Part shown: piece after piece, positions 28,401 through 42,589 of the stretch | Numbering within the stretch: position 1 is the stretch's first letter | Layout: each line of letters starts with the position of its first letter | Assembly (NCBI GenBank): GCA_038501195.1 | Contig: JBBPUQ010000001.1 | Coordinates: 2,542,001 to 2,606,000 of the forward strand | Reading direction: 5' to 3' | DNA from: Nemania diffusa | Lineage: Eukaryota; Ascomycota; Sordariomycetes; Xylariales; Xylariaceae | Length of the DNA: 64,000 bases | Made by a program: the position numbers and the translations under genes | The notes under the pieces: model-generated | Seen by the model: only the letters and a program-made list of their open reading frames with translations | The model's database searches: none | Told to the model about the DNA's origin: nothing

Positions 28401-30672
28401 TTTATATTTAGTTTTTTTTTAAACTATTAATAATATTTCAATTTTTTAAAATTTTAAATATATTTTTAAATAATTATAAAAATTTTTTAACTATAATATT
28501 ATTATTTATATAAATAAACTATTTATTTAAAACTTTAACTTTTTTTTTAAAATTTTTTTTTTTTAATTTGTAAAATAAAAGTTATTTTTAAAATTTTAAA
28601 CTTAAATTTTTTTATTTTAATTTTTTTTAATAAAAAAAATATATTTAATAGTTATTTATTTATAACAATTTATATTATATTATAAATTATATTATTAATA
28701 AAATATATAAAAAAAATGTTATGTTATTTTAATATATTAATTAATATTAATATATTTTTAATATTTAATATAATATTAAAATTAATTATAATATTAAAAC
28801 TAATTAAATATATATTTAATATTATAGCTATAATAATAAAAATTATAATTAATAGCTATATTATATAATAAATATTAAATAATATAAAATTATTAAAAAT
28901 ATAAATGTTTATTTTAATAATATTTATATTTATATTTTTTATATTAATTATAATTAAAATTAAGTTTTAATTAATAAATAATTAAAATATAGCAATTTTA
29001 ATTATTGTTAATTTTATAACTATTATTATAATTTTAAAATATTTTTTTTATATATTTTTAATATTTTTATTTATATATTATTATTTTTAAATTATATTAA
29101 TTTATATTTTTTTAAAAATAGTTTTAATTTTTAATAACAAATTAATAAATAGTATTAATTTAAATATAATAATATTAATTAATATTATTATATTATTATT
29201 TTAAATTAATTTAAATATAAACTTTTTATTTAATAATTAAAACTTATAAATTATAAATATTTATATTAATAAATTTAATATAAATAATATATTTTATATT
29301 AAAATAATTTTATATATATATAAATATATTTATAAATATATTTAAAAAACATTTTTAATATTAAATATATTAATAAAAATTATTATATTAATATAATAAT
29401 TAATTTTAATTTTATAAAAGTTTAAAGTTTTATTTTTAAATAATAAAATTTATTTAATATTATAATTTAATATTTAATTTATTTTTTTAAATTTTATTAA
29501 TTTTAAAAATTTATATTTATTATATTTTAATAAATAAAATTGAAATTTATTTTATTTTATATAATATATATTTTTTTTGTTTATATTTTTATATTTTTTA
29601 TTTTTTATTTTAATAATATATTTAAATTAATTAAACAATTTTTTAATAAAAAATTTTTAATTTATTTTTATATTTAAATATATTATATAATAATTTTTAT
29701 TAAACTTTTTTTTAATAATAAATATAAAATATTAATATAAATTATTAATAATTTAATATATTTTTTTAAATTATTTATATTTTTAATGTTATAATTAAAT
29801 ATAAAAAAAATAATATTTCAAATAAATAAAAAGTTTAATTATTTAATATAAACTTTTAAATAATAAAACAAATTATTTTTTATTAAAAATAATATATAAT
29901 ATTATTTATATATATATATAACTTATTTAAAAAACTTTTAATATACTTTTTAATTAAATTGATAGTTTTATTATAATATTTATATATAATATTATAATTA
30001 ATTATAATAAATATTTTATTATTTAAACTTAAGTTTAAAATTAAAAAACTTATTAAAAAAATTAAAGCTTTTTTTTTTTTTTATATTATATAAATTTAAA
30101 ATTGTTTTTTAATATTTATTTTAATATTTATTATAATTAATTTTATATTATAATTAACTAAATATTATATATTTATTATTTTGTTTATTTTTTTTATAAT
30201 TATATTAATATAAAAAAACTTTTAAATAGTTGTTATTATTATTAAATGTTTTATTTTAATAGAATATAATATATTTTTTATTAATATATTATTATATTTA
30301 ACAAAATATAAATAATTTTTTATATTTAAATATATATATATATAAATAGCTATTATAACTTTATATTAAATATTATAATTTTGATTAAAAGTTTTTATTA
30401 CTTTATTATATTATAGTTTTTTTTAAATAAAATATATTATTATTGTTTTATTATATAATATATTTTATAATATAAAAATATTTTAATTAAATTATTTAAT
30501 TATTACTATAAATTATATTAAAAATTAATTAATTAATTTTTTTAATAATATATTTAATATTTAAATATAAAAATTTGTTTTAATTTTTATAATTAATTTA
30601 ACAATTTATTATAAAACTGTTAATTTAATTTAACAAGTTTATTATAAAGCTAAAATATAATAAACATTGTTT
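25257..30672 (-). mobile_element. Family A LTR retrotransposon, copy A3, truncated
   Basis: It begins with an LTR (25257-25483) and is colinear with copy A2 from 9413 to about 15475, with small internal deletions (for example the stretch matching 13000-13080 is slightly rearranged). Similarity stops at about 30670, where relic C1 begins, so the gag-side 2.5 kb and the second LTR are missing. The base before the LTR ends in TTAAT, a possible target duplication whose partner is not found. Heavily RIP-mutated, no open frames. Confidence 0.8.
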
Positions 30673-31605
30673 TAATTAACTTTGTTAAAATTAATAAAAA
30701 AGTTATATAAAAAAAGCTTTTTAAAAAAGTTAAATTAAAAAAGTTGTTTTTATAACTATGTTATATAACACTTTTTTAAAAATGCTTTTTTAATAATATT
30801 ATTATTAATTATATTTAAAATAATTTTTATATTTAAAATAGTTTTAGTTATAAATTAATTAATATTAGTTTAATTATTTGAATATATTAAATAGTTTTAT
30901 TATATAACTAAATAAATAATTTTATTTATTGTTATTTTAAACTGTTTTATTTATATATATATAAGCAATTTTTTTATATAAAAATTTTTTTTTTTTTTAT
31001 TATTTATAGATTTTTTATATAATCTAGTTTTATTTATTTAAAGCTTTATATTTTTTATAAACTTTATATAACAATTTATAAATTATTTATATTTATAAAA
31101 CATAAAAACTACTTTTAAATATTTTTTATAAAAAAACTAAACTATAATAAATTGTTAAAATAATATTAATATTTAAAAAATATATTATTTTTAAACAATA
31201 AATTAAAAAACAAATTAATTTAACTTTTAATAAATTATAATTACTTATAATTATAAATAATAAATAGCTTTTTTTAATTTTTTATATTAAAATTAATATT
31301 TAAATATATTTTAAAAAACTTAGTTAAAATGTTTTAATTATTATATAAACTAAAAAAAAACCAAAAAATTAATTTTTTTAAATTTTTTAATAAAAAAAAA
31401 TATATTATTAAATTATATAAACTTTATAAAATTGTTTTTTTTATTGTTATTATTTTATTAAAAAAAAACTTAGTTTAAATTTAATAAATAAATTAAAAAA
31501 AATTAAATTTTTAATAATAATAATATATTAATAATAAATTAAACATTTATATAATTTAATTATATTGTTTATTTAATATATAAAAACTTTTATTAATTAA
31601 ACTAA
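30673..31605 (+). mobile_element. Relic C, copy C1 (unrecognised repeat)
   Basis: This segment matches, in reverse complement, 45139-45700 followed by 37313-37807. Element B splits the second copy. Similarity ends near 31605. It is bordered by near-identical AAAGCTTTTTAAAAAAGTT sequences at about 30708-30726 and 31630-31650. No coding motif was recognised and the type of element is unknown. Confidence 0.65.
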
Positions 31606-33000
31606 TATTAAATTTATTAAAGCTTTTTTAAAAAAGCTTTTTAAAAAAGTTGTTAAAAAGAAATTGTTATAAAAACAATATTATAATAATACTTTGAAAT
31701 TAAAACTTAACATAAAAAAATCAAGAAATTTTATATTAAACTAATATTATATTTAATACCTAGCGATTTTATTAGCGATTTTTTATATATATTTTTTTTA
31801 TAACAATAGCTAATTTATTAATAAATTATTAACATTATTAAAAAATAATTTATTTTTTTATAAGTAAAAAATACAAAATTATTTTTAATAATATTATTAA
31901 ATAATATTATTTTTTTATTTATTTATTTCTTTTATTATTTTTTTTTTTTTTTAAATATATTGTTTTTATAAAAAGTTTATTTGTTTTTATAATATTTTTT
32001 ATATTTTTAAACTTTTAATATTTTTTATAAAAATAATTTATAAATAGTTTAAGTTTTAAATATTTATTTAAATAATATTATATTTTTAAAATAAATTTAT
32101 AATTTAGTTTTAATAATATTTAAATTACTTTTTTATAATATAAATATATTTTTTTTATTTTTATTTTTTTTTTAATTTTAATATTTTTTTTTTTTTTTTT
32201 TAATTAAACTGTTATTTTTATTTAGTTTAATAATTTAAGTTTTAAATAATTTTTAAAACTATTATTATTATTATTATATTGCAGTATTTTTATAAATTAA
32301 TATAAGTTTTTTTTAAATATAAAAGTTAAAATAAAATATTTTTATTTACTTTTTTAGTTTTAAATTATAACTTTATTATTTTTGTTATTTTTAAAAACTT
32401 TTAATAAAAAAATATTTTAAATATAATATTATAAAACTTTTTTTCAATTATTTAATTAATTAAACTATTAATAAAATTTAAATATATATTTTTGTTTTAA
32501 TTATTTATAATTTTTTTGTTATAAAATTTTATTTTTTTATTTTAATTAAAATAAAAATTATTTATAAACATTTATTAAATTATAACAAATAAACTAATAT
32601 AGTTATTTTTTTTATTTTTTTTATTTAAAAAGCTTTTAATTAAAACATTATTTTTTATATTAATTTTTTTATTTAAATTTAATTTAGTTTAATTTATTAT
32701 ATTTAAATAGCTTATTAATTTTATATTAATTATTTTAAGTATTATTATTTATTTTAAATTTATTTTTATTATAATTAATTTTAATAATAAAAATATATAA
32801 TAATATATAATAAAAATTGTTTTAATTATTAAAACAGTTATAAAAAAAAAGTTTGTAAAAATTTTTATAAATATTATTTTTATTACAATTAAAATTATAA
32901 CAAATAAATTTATTTATAATTTAACTATTATATAAAACATTTAATTAATTAAATATTTTCATTTAAATTTATTTCTTTTATTTAATAAAAATAGATATAT
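31606..33000. other. AT-rich relic, no gene recognised
   Basis: Decayed repeat sequence with runs of T (32170-32205) and little C or G. A short island with CG dinucleotides (AGCGATTTTATTAGCGATTT, 31762-31781) stands out. The minus strand may be the former coding strand, since T-rich stretches dominate, but no family was identified. Confidence 0.4.
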
Positions 33001-33957
33001 TATTATTAATATTAATATATATTAATATAATATATAGCTTTTTATTACTTTTATTTATTAATATATTTAAAACTTTATTAAATAAACTATTTTTTAAAAT
33101 AACTTTTTATAATTATTTTATAGCAAAATTTACATTTAATATATTAATTTATTAAATAATATAATTAAAATAGTTATAAATATTAATTTTTAATTTATTT
33201 TATATTATTAAAATATTAGAAATAGTTTTAAATAATTTTTATATTAAAAAACAATTTTAATAAATATATTAATATAAATTTAAACTATATTAATTATTTA
33301 AACTTATTATAATTATAAATTTATTAATTATTTATAAAATTAATTATATTTAAATTTTTAATAATTTTATAATAAATTTATAAATTAAATCATTTTTAAT
33401 ATTTTTTTAATATATTCAAAATATAAATAAAAAATATATTATATAGTTTTATTTAATTATAATAAAATATTAAGTTTAATTTTTATTACTTTTTATTTAA
33501 TTTTTTAATTATTTTTTTATATTATTAATATAGTTATATTATTAATTTTAAAATTATTTATAAATTTAATATTTTTTATAAAAAAACTTTTTATTAATAT
33601 AAATTAAAACAATTATTAATTTAATAGTTTTTATAATTATTTATATAAATAAAAATTTTATAACTTTTATTTATAATGTAATAATTGTTATAATAATAAC
33701 TATAATAAACTTTTTAATAATAATAGCAATTTTAATTATAATTTTTATTAATTTAAATAAAAAAATAATTATATTAGCTTTTAAAATAATAATAATTAAA
33801 ATTATAATTATAATAAATAATTTTATTATATTTAATAATTTTATTATTAATTATTTTATTAATAAATTAAACTTTAATAAATAAATCATAATATATATTT
33901 TAATATTTAAAACATAATTTTAATTTTAATTAATAAATATAATTTATATATTAAAAA
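33001..33957 (-). mobile_element. Relic E, copy E1 (unrecognised repeat)
   Basis: The reverse complement of this segment matches 57240-58140 over its length, with scattered substitutions mostly of RIP type. Its start coincides with the solo LTR at 33958. No protein family was recognised. Confidence 0.65.
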
Positions 33958-34183
33958 TAATATAAATAAATATAAAAGTTTTAAAAAATAGCTTTTTTAA
34001 AACCACTTTATATATATTTTATACACTAGTTTTATTTAAAACTACTTTATATCAATAAATTAAATAAATGAAAAAAGCTTTTAAGTTTTTTTTTTTGATT
34101 TAACTTTTTAAATTTACTTTTTTAAATTTATATTATATTTTTATAAACTCAAATATAAACACTATTTATAATAAACTATATTA
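33958..34183 (+). repeat. Family A solo LTR with AAAAA flanks
   Basis: 226 bp in the TGATAC-to-TTACTA orientation. It is flanked on both sides by AAAAA (33953-33957, 34184-34188), consistent with a 5-bp target duplication though in low-complexity sequence. It is only partly RIP-mutated: it keeps CCACTTT, ACACTAG, TATCAATA and a CTC near the end. No family A interior adjoins it. Confidence 0.85.
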
Positions 34184-37100
34184 AAAAAATGAAAATTTAT
34201 TATTTAAAATTATATTTTAATTAATAAAAAAAATAAAAAAAAAGCTTTTATTAAATATTTAAATAATAAAAAAATAATTTAATTTTATATATTTAATTTT
34301 TATAATATTTTTTTAATTAAAAATATATTTTTTATATTTAATTTAAATTATTTATTATTATAATATTATAATTATATATTCACTAATTTAAAAATTATAT
34401 TATATTTTTTTTATTTTATATTATATATTATTGTTTTATTAATATAATTAATGCTATATTTAATAATATATTTAATTAATTTCAATTTAATAAAAATAAT
34501 ATTTTTTTAAAAATAATATAGTAAATATTATTTTAGTTAACTTTAATTTTAAATTTAATAATAAAATTATTTATTTTATTTTTATATATATTTATAAACT
34601 TATATAATTATAAATAATAATATTAAATTTATAATTATATATTTTAATATTAATTATTTTATATTTATAATTATTTATAACAAGTTTTTAATTATATTTT
34701 TAATGTTATAATAATTAAAAAACTATTTTAAATAATATATAATATTAATAGTTTTATAATTTTAATTAAATATATAATTTTTATTTTTATTTTTAAAGTT
34801 TAATTAATAAATTTAATAAAAGAAATATTTTTAAAATTATTATTTAAATTAATAAAAATTTTAAATTTACTGTTTTTTTTAAAATAAAATTTATAATAAT
34901 TAATTTTTTTAATTATATTATTATATTAAAACTTTATTATAACATTATTATATTTATATAATTTATTATAAAAAATAACTTAATTAAATAATATGTTATA
35001 ATTATTAATAATATTATAATAATTATATTATTTTAACATTAAAAGCTTTATATATAAATTTGTTAAAATTTAATATTAATAAATTTAAATATAATTATAT
35101 ATTTAAGTTTGTTTAAATAATATAATTATTATAATATTATTTATAATAAGTTTTAAAACAATTTTATTTAATAATTATATTAATAAGTTTATTTATATTT
35201 ATTAATAAATATATTTAAAAACTAGGAAAAATTTTAATTAAAAATAATATATTTTTATTTTATAAATTAAAACTGGTTTTATAGCTATAATTATAGTTAT
35301 AATTATATATATTTTTATTTTTTTTATAATAATATTGCAATTTAATTTATTTAATAAAGTTTTATTTATTTTTTAAAATATAAATGTAATTTTTAAAAAT
35401 ATTTAAAATATTATTTAAAAATATTATAAAGTTAAAAATAATATAATATTATTTTTTAATATATATTATTTTAAAAATATATTATTTGTTTAAATTAAAA
35501 ATAATATATATATATATATATATATAGTTAAATTTATAATTATAAAATATATTTAAATATATTTTAAATAATATAAAACTTAATATATATTAAATATTAT
35601 AAAAATAAATAAAACTAATATAATATAAATTAAGTTTATTAAAAGTTAATAAAATTAAATTATAACTATTATAAAACTATATTTTTCAATTTTACTTAAA
35701 ATATTATTTAAAAAAATAGCTAAATAAAAATATTATTTAATATTTATAATAATTAAAAAATATAGTATATTTTTAAAATCAAAACTTTTTAATAAAAATT
35801 TTCAAAATTTACATAAGTATTATTATTAAAAATATATTTTTAAAGTTTTTTTATTATATTTATAAAAATATTAATAAAGTATTTTTAATTTTTTTTTATT
35901 ATAATTAAATATAAGTTATAAATAAAAATAAATAATAAAAAAAAAGTTTAATATTTTTATAATTTCTTTAATAAATAATATATTTATATTTATATATATA
36001 TTTGTTTTTATATGTTAAAAATAGTTTTTAATAATTAATAAATATTTATTACTATTTATAATATATATATATAATAAAAACTGTTTTTTTAAATATTTAT
36101 TTATTAAGTTTAATTTATTATTTATAAAAAAATTTTATAATATGTTTTTTAAATAAAAATTTAATTTATATAAAATTATTTTTTTTAATATTTTTATTTT
36201 TTTAGTTTTTTTTATAATAATATTTTTTAAAACTTTTGCTTTATTGTAAAAATTTATAAAAATAGCAATAATAATTTATAAATATATATATTTTGTTTTA
36301 TTACTATTTAAAAAATAATTTTTTCATATATGTTTTTTTAATTAATAATTAAACTATTTGCTTTTTTAAATTAATTTTGATAATTTAAAGCTATTTAAAA
36401 AATTATAACTTTTTATAATTAAAGTTTTATTAATATTATTATTTGTTTTAATATTTTTATTTTTGTTATAAATATTATATAAACAAATTTATTTATATTA
36501 TTAAAAAAAAGTAACTAGTTAATTTTATATTTAATATTGCATTTTTTATTATTTATATATATTTAATAAATTTATTAAATATAAAGTTTAATATTTTAAT
36601 TAAATAAAATATTATTATTAAAATATATAAAAAAATATTTAATAATTTATTAACTAGTTTATTTTAAAAAAAAAATTTTTAATTTAATTTTTTTAACTAA
36701 ATAAATAAAATTTGTTTTAAAGTTAAAAAAAAAAAATTTATAATTATTAAAATTATAAAGTTTTGATTTTAGTTTAATTTTTTTATTTATATTAACATTT
36801 ATATAATTTTTGTAAATAATTAAAAAAAACTTAAATAATAATTAATTAATTAAAATAATTTTTAATTAATAAAAAAGTAAATATTTAACAATTTTATTAT
36901 TAATATAAACTTTAATATTAATTATTTTTATAATATTATTAATAAATTAATTTTTATTAATAATTAATTAATATTATATAATATATAATTATATTTTAAA
37001 TTTAATATCGTTTTTATTTTTATTATTATAAAAAATAAATATAAATATTTTAATAAATTTATAAATTTTATTATTTATATAAATTAATTTTAATATATTT

Positions 37101-37312
37101 GTTTTATAAAATAAACAATTTATAATATATTAATTAGTTTTATATAATAAATTTTTAATATAGTTAAATTTAATATTTATTATTTTTAATTTTTAAAATA
37201 AATAGCTAATAATTTATTTTAAATAAAAGTTATAAAAATTCTTTTTTTATTATTTTTAATTATATAGTTTAATTGTTTTTTTTATTAATTATAATTTAAT
37301 TAAACTTTTTAT
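34184..37312. other. AT-rich relic, no gene recognised
   Basis: About 3.1 kb of decayed sequence between the solo LTR and relic C2. It includes an AT dinucleotide run at about 35506-35526. No open frames or motifs were recognised. It is probably the continuation of the element that contains C2. Confidence 0.4.
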
Positions 37313-37807
37313 TTTAATTAATAAAAGTTTTTATATATTATATAAATAATATTATTAAATTATATAAATTTTTAATTTATTATTAATATATTATTATTAT
37401 TAAAAATTTAACTTTTATTTTTTAAAATAACAAATTTAAATAATTAAATAAATTACTGAAAGTTTTTATATTAATTAATTTATTAAGTTCAAACTAAATT
37501 TTTTTATTTAATATAATAATAAAAATAAAAAAATATATAATTTTATTAAATTTATATAATTTAATAATATATTTTTTTAATAAATAGTTAGTTTTTTTAT
37601 AAAAGTTTTTTTAATTAAAAATATAATATTTATATATATAAAAAAAAGTTTAAATTTAGTTTTAAAAACTTTTTATTAAAATAATTAATATAATTTATTT
37701 ATTATTATTTTTAGCTTTTATAATAGTTAAAATAATTAACTAAGTTTTTTAAAATATATTTAAATATTAGTTTTTATATAAAAAGTTAAAAAAAATTACT
37801 TATTATT
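37313..37807 (-). mobile_element. Relic C, copy C2, left part (interrupted by element B)
   Basis: The reverse complement matches about 31110-31605 of C1. The match resumes at 45139 after element B. The TTATT next to element B (37803-37807) is its target duplication. Confidence 0.7.
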
Positions 37808-38117
37808 TATTACAAACTATATTTATATTCAAACAAATAAATTTTAAAAGTAGTTAGTATATATAGTATAGCTAATAAATAGTTAAAATAGCTAAGTAGA
37901 TTTTATTATTTGTTTAAAACAATAAATTTATTAGAAATTAAATAAAGTAATAAATATAAAAAAATAGAAGTAATAAATAAAAAAACATTTATATAAATAT
38001 ATTAATTTAATTAAAAAAGTTAAATTTGTTTTTTAGTTTTTATAATTTTAGTTTTTTTTTTAAAATATATAGTATTATTTAGTTTTTGAATTTATTGCTA
38101 ATATTATATTTATTATA
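37808..38117 (+). repeat. 5' LTR of element B
   Basis: 310 bp, aligned end to end with 44829-45138. It begins TATTACAAAC, where the partner has TGTTATAAAC, so the ancestral start was TGTTAC. It ends TTTATTATA. It is preceded by the TTATT target duplication. Confidence 0.93.
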
Positions 38118-39094
38118 AAATTAAAGTTTATTTTAATTATTTAAAAAAACAATAAATTTTCAAAAACTTTTAAACAAATTAATTAATTTTAATATATTAA
38201 AATAATATAATTAACTTTTAGTAATAGTATATTTATTATTAATTATAAAAAAATTAAATAATAAATATAGTTTATTAAAAATAAATTAATAAAATTTGTT
38301 TTATAAATATAAATAAATTATAAATAAAATAAATTATATTAATAATTTTAAAACTTTTAAAGTTTGTTTAAAAATTATATAAAATATATTTATATTGCAA
38401 AATATACTATAAACAATAATAATAAGTTTTATTATAACATTTTTAATAACAAAAAACTTTTTTTTTTTAATATTTACAAAAAGTTTAAGTTTATTTATAA
38501 AAACTTTAAAAAATATAACAAGTAATAACAATATATAATTATTAATAAAACTATATATAATAATACAGTTAAAAAAATAATAATTAATATTAAATATTTT
38601 ATTGTTTAAAATAAAACTTTTTAAATAGTTTTTGTTTTTTTTACTAAAAATAAAAAAAAAGTATAACTTAAATATAATAAGTTAATAACTTTTAAATAAT
38701 TTTAAATAATAACAAATATTTATAAAAAAACAATGTATTAAAAATTTAAGTATTATATTTTATAATTAAATATTGTTTAAAAAACTATAAAAAAGCTTAA
38801 AAATATAATAAATTTTTTTAAATAAAATATTTATTTTTTATATATTTAAATAATTAAACTAAAAAAAAAAACTAAATAATAAAAAATAAATATAATTTGT
38901 TAAAAAGCTAACTTTAAAAATATTATATTTTGTAAAATTATAAACATTTATAAAAAAAAAATTATAAACTTAAAAAGTTAAATTGAAGTTTTTTAAAACT
39001 AAATTATAGCTATAGCAGCTATAGTTTTAAAGTTTATATTAGTTACTTTTATTATTAATTTAGTTTTTATTAGTATAATTTAATAATAAAAATA
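38118..39094 (+). other. Leader and probable gag region of element B, first part
   Basis: Internal sequence of element B directly after its 5' LTR, where the primer-binding site and gag would be expected. RIP has removed recognisable codons. The short palindromic GCTATAGCAGCTATAG near 39009-39024 retains G and C. Confidence 0.5.
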
Positions 39095-39320
39095 TAGTAA
39101 GGTCTACTATAAGTAGTGCCTGTATTTGAGTTTGTAAAAGTATGATGTAGATTAGAAGGAGTAGACCTGCAAGGTTAGGTCAAGGGAGGAGACCTAAGGG
39201 CTCCTCTCACCTATCTAATCTACCGATGTGGGGTAGTCCCAAATAGGACTAGTGCCAGAGATACATACAGAGTGGTCCTAGAAGACCCATTTTTCAGGAC
39301 CCCCATACCTGTTTGTATCA
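39095..39320 (-). repeat. Family A solo LTR, nearly unmutated, in element B
   Basis: 226 bp, flanked by perfect AAATA target duplications (39090-39094, 39321-39325). On the + strand it runs from TAGTAAGGTC to TTTGTATCA. Its base composition is roughly balanced, in sharp contrast to everything around it. It is the best reference for the family: AT-only LTRs elsewhere derive from this sequence by C-to-T and G-to-A. No interior or second LTR is present, so it is a solo LTR formed by LTR-LTR recombination. Confidence 0.95.
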
Positions 39321-41645
39321 AAATAAAAACATAAAAATATTTTTAGTGTTAAAATTATTAATAAAGTTTTTATAGTTATAAAAAAAAAAACTAAACTTTT
39401 AGTAAAAATAGTTAATTTATTTATATTTATTAATAATAAACTAATAAAAAATAAAACTAAAGTTTAATTTAAATATTAATTTATATTGCTAAAAAACAAA
39501 TTAATTAAAAATATTAACTATTATAATTAAAACTTAAAAAAAATTAATTATATTGCTAATTAAATAAAAAGTTTTATTTTTAAAAATATTATAACATTTA
39601 TTATAAACAACTATAAAAAAAAATTTATTTTAAAAACTAGTACTAAAGTTTTAAACTATTTATTTATTTATTATTATAATTTTAATAAATATAAAAAAGT
39701 ATAAATTAAATATTAAAACTTTAAAATATAAAATTTTAATAAATTTAAATAATTTAATATAAAGTTTGTTAAATAAATTAAAACAGTTTAAATTAATTTT
39801 ATAAATTTTAAAAAAAATTTATATAATAAACTATTAAAATAAATTAATAAATTATATATTAAAAAGCTATATAATAAATAAATAATATTTATTAACTTTT
39901 ATAACTATATTTAAATATATAATTATTAATAGTATAAAAACTTTATTAGTTAAAAAATGTAATAAAAAAAAAACTTTTTAAAAATAACTAAGTAAAAAAA
40001 AAACCTAAAATTTAAAAAAAAAAAAAAACTTATAAAATTAAACTTATGTTAAAATAATAATATAAAATATTTAAGCATTTTAATTTTAAGTATAACTTTA
40101 AATAATTATTGCATTTATATTAAAAGTTTATTTAATTAAGCAAAAGTTTTAATTTTATAAAAGCAATGTTTTATATATTATAATTAAAAATATAAAAGCA
40201 GTAAATATTTTTATAAGTTTAATTTTAAGTAATTTAATATAATTTGTGTTAATATTATTTTTGTTTAAATTATAAAGTTTAAATAAATATAAGCTGTATT
40301 AAAAAAAAAGCTAAAAAATATTGCTTAAAATAATTAAACTTTTATTTTAAACAAATTTATATATTAACATTAAATATAAATAAATATAAAAAAATACTAT
40401 TTAATTTTTTATAAAAGTTATTAAAAAAAAACTTTTTTTTTATAAATTATATAATAGTAAATAATAAATTTATTTTATTAATAAAAATATTAGTTAATAT
40501 AAAAACAAATGTATATTTGTTAATTAAATTAAATTTTATTATAAAAATTCTAAAATATTTAAAATTTAAAACAATTATAAAATTTATACTATTTTAAATA
40601 GTAAGTTATAATAAAAAAGCTATATAAACTATTAATATTGTTTTAAAAATATATTTTTATTAATAGTAAATATAAAATATAATGTTATTATAAAAAAGAA
40701 ATACTTAAATTATTATAACATTTTAATAAATAATAAAAAAAAAAAACTATTATTTTTTAATAATTAAAAATTAAAATATTAAACTTTTAAAATTTTAATA
40801 AATAATATAGAAAATTTAATTATTAATTTTAATTATTAATAAAATATAAACTATTAATAAAAGTTAATAAATATAAAAAACAAAAAAAAAAAAAACAAAT
40901 AAATAAACTAAATATATTAAAAAAAAAAGCAAAACAAAAAAAATATAAAAACTAAATTTAAAAAAGTTTGCTTTTGTATTAATAAATTTAAATATTAAAA
41001 AAAACAAATAAAAGTTATATAAAAAAAAAAACTTTTAGTTATTTTTTAATTGTTTATTTTAATTTTATATTTTTTACAAATTAGTTTTAATATAAATAAA
41101 AATTATTTATAACAAAAAATATAACATATAAAATATATATTATAAAAAAAAATTTATAAAAATAATTTAAACTTATATATTTTTATAAAAAAAAAGTATA
41201 AAAACTATAAATTAAAAATAAAACATAACTAATATAGCTTATATTAATTATAAAAAAATATAATTAAATAATATAAATATTAGCTAGTTTAAATTAATAT
41301 TATTAATATAACTAAATTTAATATAATAATAAAATAAAAAAATATTATTTTATATAATATAATTTTATTATATAAGTTAAATTAAGTAATTTTTTAAAAA
41401 AAATATAAAAAATTAATAAAAAACAAAAAAAAATTAATAAAAGCAATATTATATTTAATACTAAAAAAATACTATAAATATTTCGATATATTTAATAAAA
41501 CAGTTTTAAACGATTTTTTTTATATCGTTTAAATATTAATTATTAAATTATTATTAATAGATTTTTTAAAAGTTTTTTAAAATATAGTGTATTATATAAA
41601 ATATTATTAAAAAAAGCAAAAATATATTAAAAATATATTAGCAAT
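39321..41645 (+). other. Probable gag-protease region of element B
   Basis: Internal sequence of element B between the solo LTR and the reverse transcriptase relic, so gag and protease by position. A lysine-rich run with one TGT codon at 39958-39960 might be the remains of a CCHC knuckle, but the spacing does not fit well. No confident motif. Confidence 0.4.
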
Positions 41646-42220
41646 AATTTAACAAAAGATTTTATTAAACTAATAATAATATTATAAATAGTATTAGTTT
41701 TATTTGTAAAAAAAAAAAATAGTTTTTTATAACTATATATAAACTATAAAAAATTAAATTTAATTATTTAAAAAAATAAATATTTTTTGTTTTTAATTAA
41801 TAAAATTGTAATTAAAATATTTTAAGTTAAAGTTTATATAAAAATAAATATTTAATAAATTTTTTATTATATTTAAATATTTAAAAAAAATAAATTATTA
41901 ATAGTTTTTTAAATAAAATATAAAGTTTATTAGTTTAAAATATTTTTATTTAAATTAATAAATAAATTTATAATATTTTAATATTATATAAACAATATAT
42001 TAAAAAATTATTTAAATATTTTTTATATAATATATATTAACAATATATTGATTTATTTTAATAATAAACTAAAATATAAATATTATATTAATAAAATATT
42101 AACTTGTTTAAAAAAACTAAATTATAAATTAATTTTAAAAAGTATAAATTTTATATAATAAAAACTAAATTTTTAAAATTTATTATAAAAATATATAAAG
42201 TAAAAGTTAACTTTAATAAA
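41646..42220 (+). pseudogene. Ty3/gypsy reverse transcriptase relic (element B)
   Basis: One frame, read with C-to-T and G-to-A allowed, follows the whole reverse transcriptase core. NLTKDFIK opens it at 41646. A VKKK(D)GS-like block lies near 41706, and an NRYPLPLI-like stretch near 41780-41810. A PFGLTN..ATFQ-like segment lies at about 41945-41985, and the catalytic Y-L-D-D-I-L-I-Y codons at 42033-42056 (TAT ATT AAC AAT ATA TTG ATT TAT). A KLxKCEF-like run closes it. Reverse transcriptase copies the element RNA into DNA. Most of the frame is still in register, and the stops are explicable as RIP of CAA, CAG or TGG. This is the firmest protein assignment among the retroelements here. Confidence 0.92.
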
Positions 42221-42589
42221 ATAAAAATTATATATTATTAAAATCTGTTTTATAATAAAAAAAAAAAAGTATATTTTAAAAAAATATAATTATTTTTAAG
42301 TTTTTATAACTTTTATAAAAAATTTATAAAAAAATATAAATAAATTATAAAATTATTTATTAATTTTATATATATTAGTATAATATTTTAGTAAATTTTA
42401 AAATATTAAAAAATATTTAAAACTTTATAAATAGTTTTAATAAATATATTTATTTTATATTACTTTTTTTATAATGTTAAAACTATAATAAAAACTAATT
42501 TTTTTAATAATATAATATTAAATATATTATTTTAAAAAAATAGTTTAAAAAATTTATAAAAACTAATAGCTTTTTTTTTAAAAGTATTT

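Noticed and set aside
31762..31785. Regulatory site with repeated AGCGATTTT
   Set aside because: Two copies of AGCGATTTT lie close together, but they have no partner elsewhere and no gene nearby. They are probably just surviving C/G.
38334..38531. 65-codon open frame on the minus strand
   Set aside because: It lies in the leader/gag region of element B, on the strand opposite its pol gene. Its residues are those expected of random A/T codons (K, I, L, F, N), with no motif.
39095..39320. tRNA-derived SINE
   Set aside because: The GC-balanced 226-bp repeat was checked for A-box and B-box motifs without success. Its pairing at both ends of 8-kb elements with 5-bp target duplications shows that it is an LTR.
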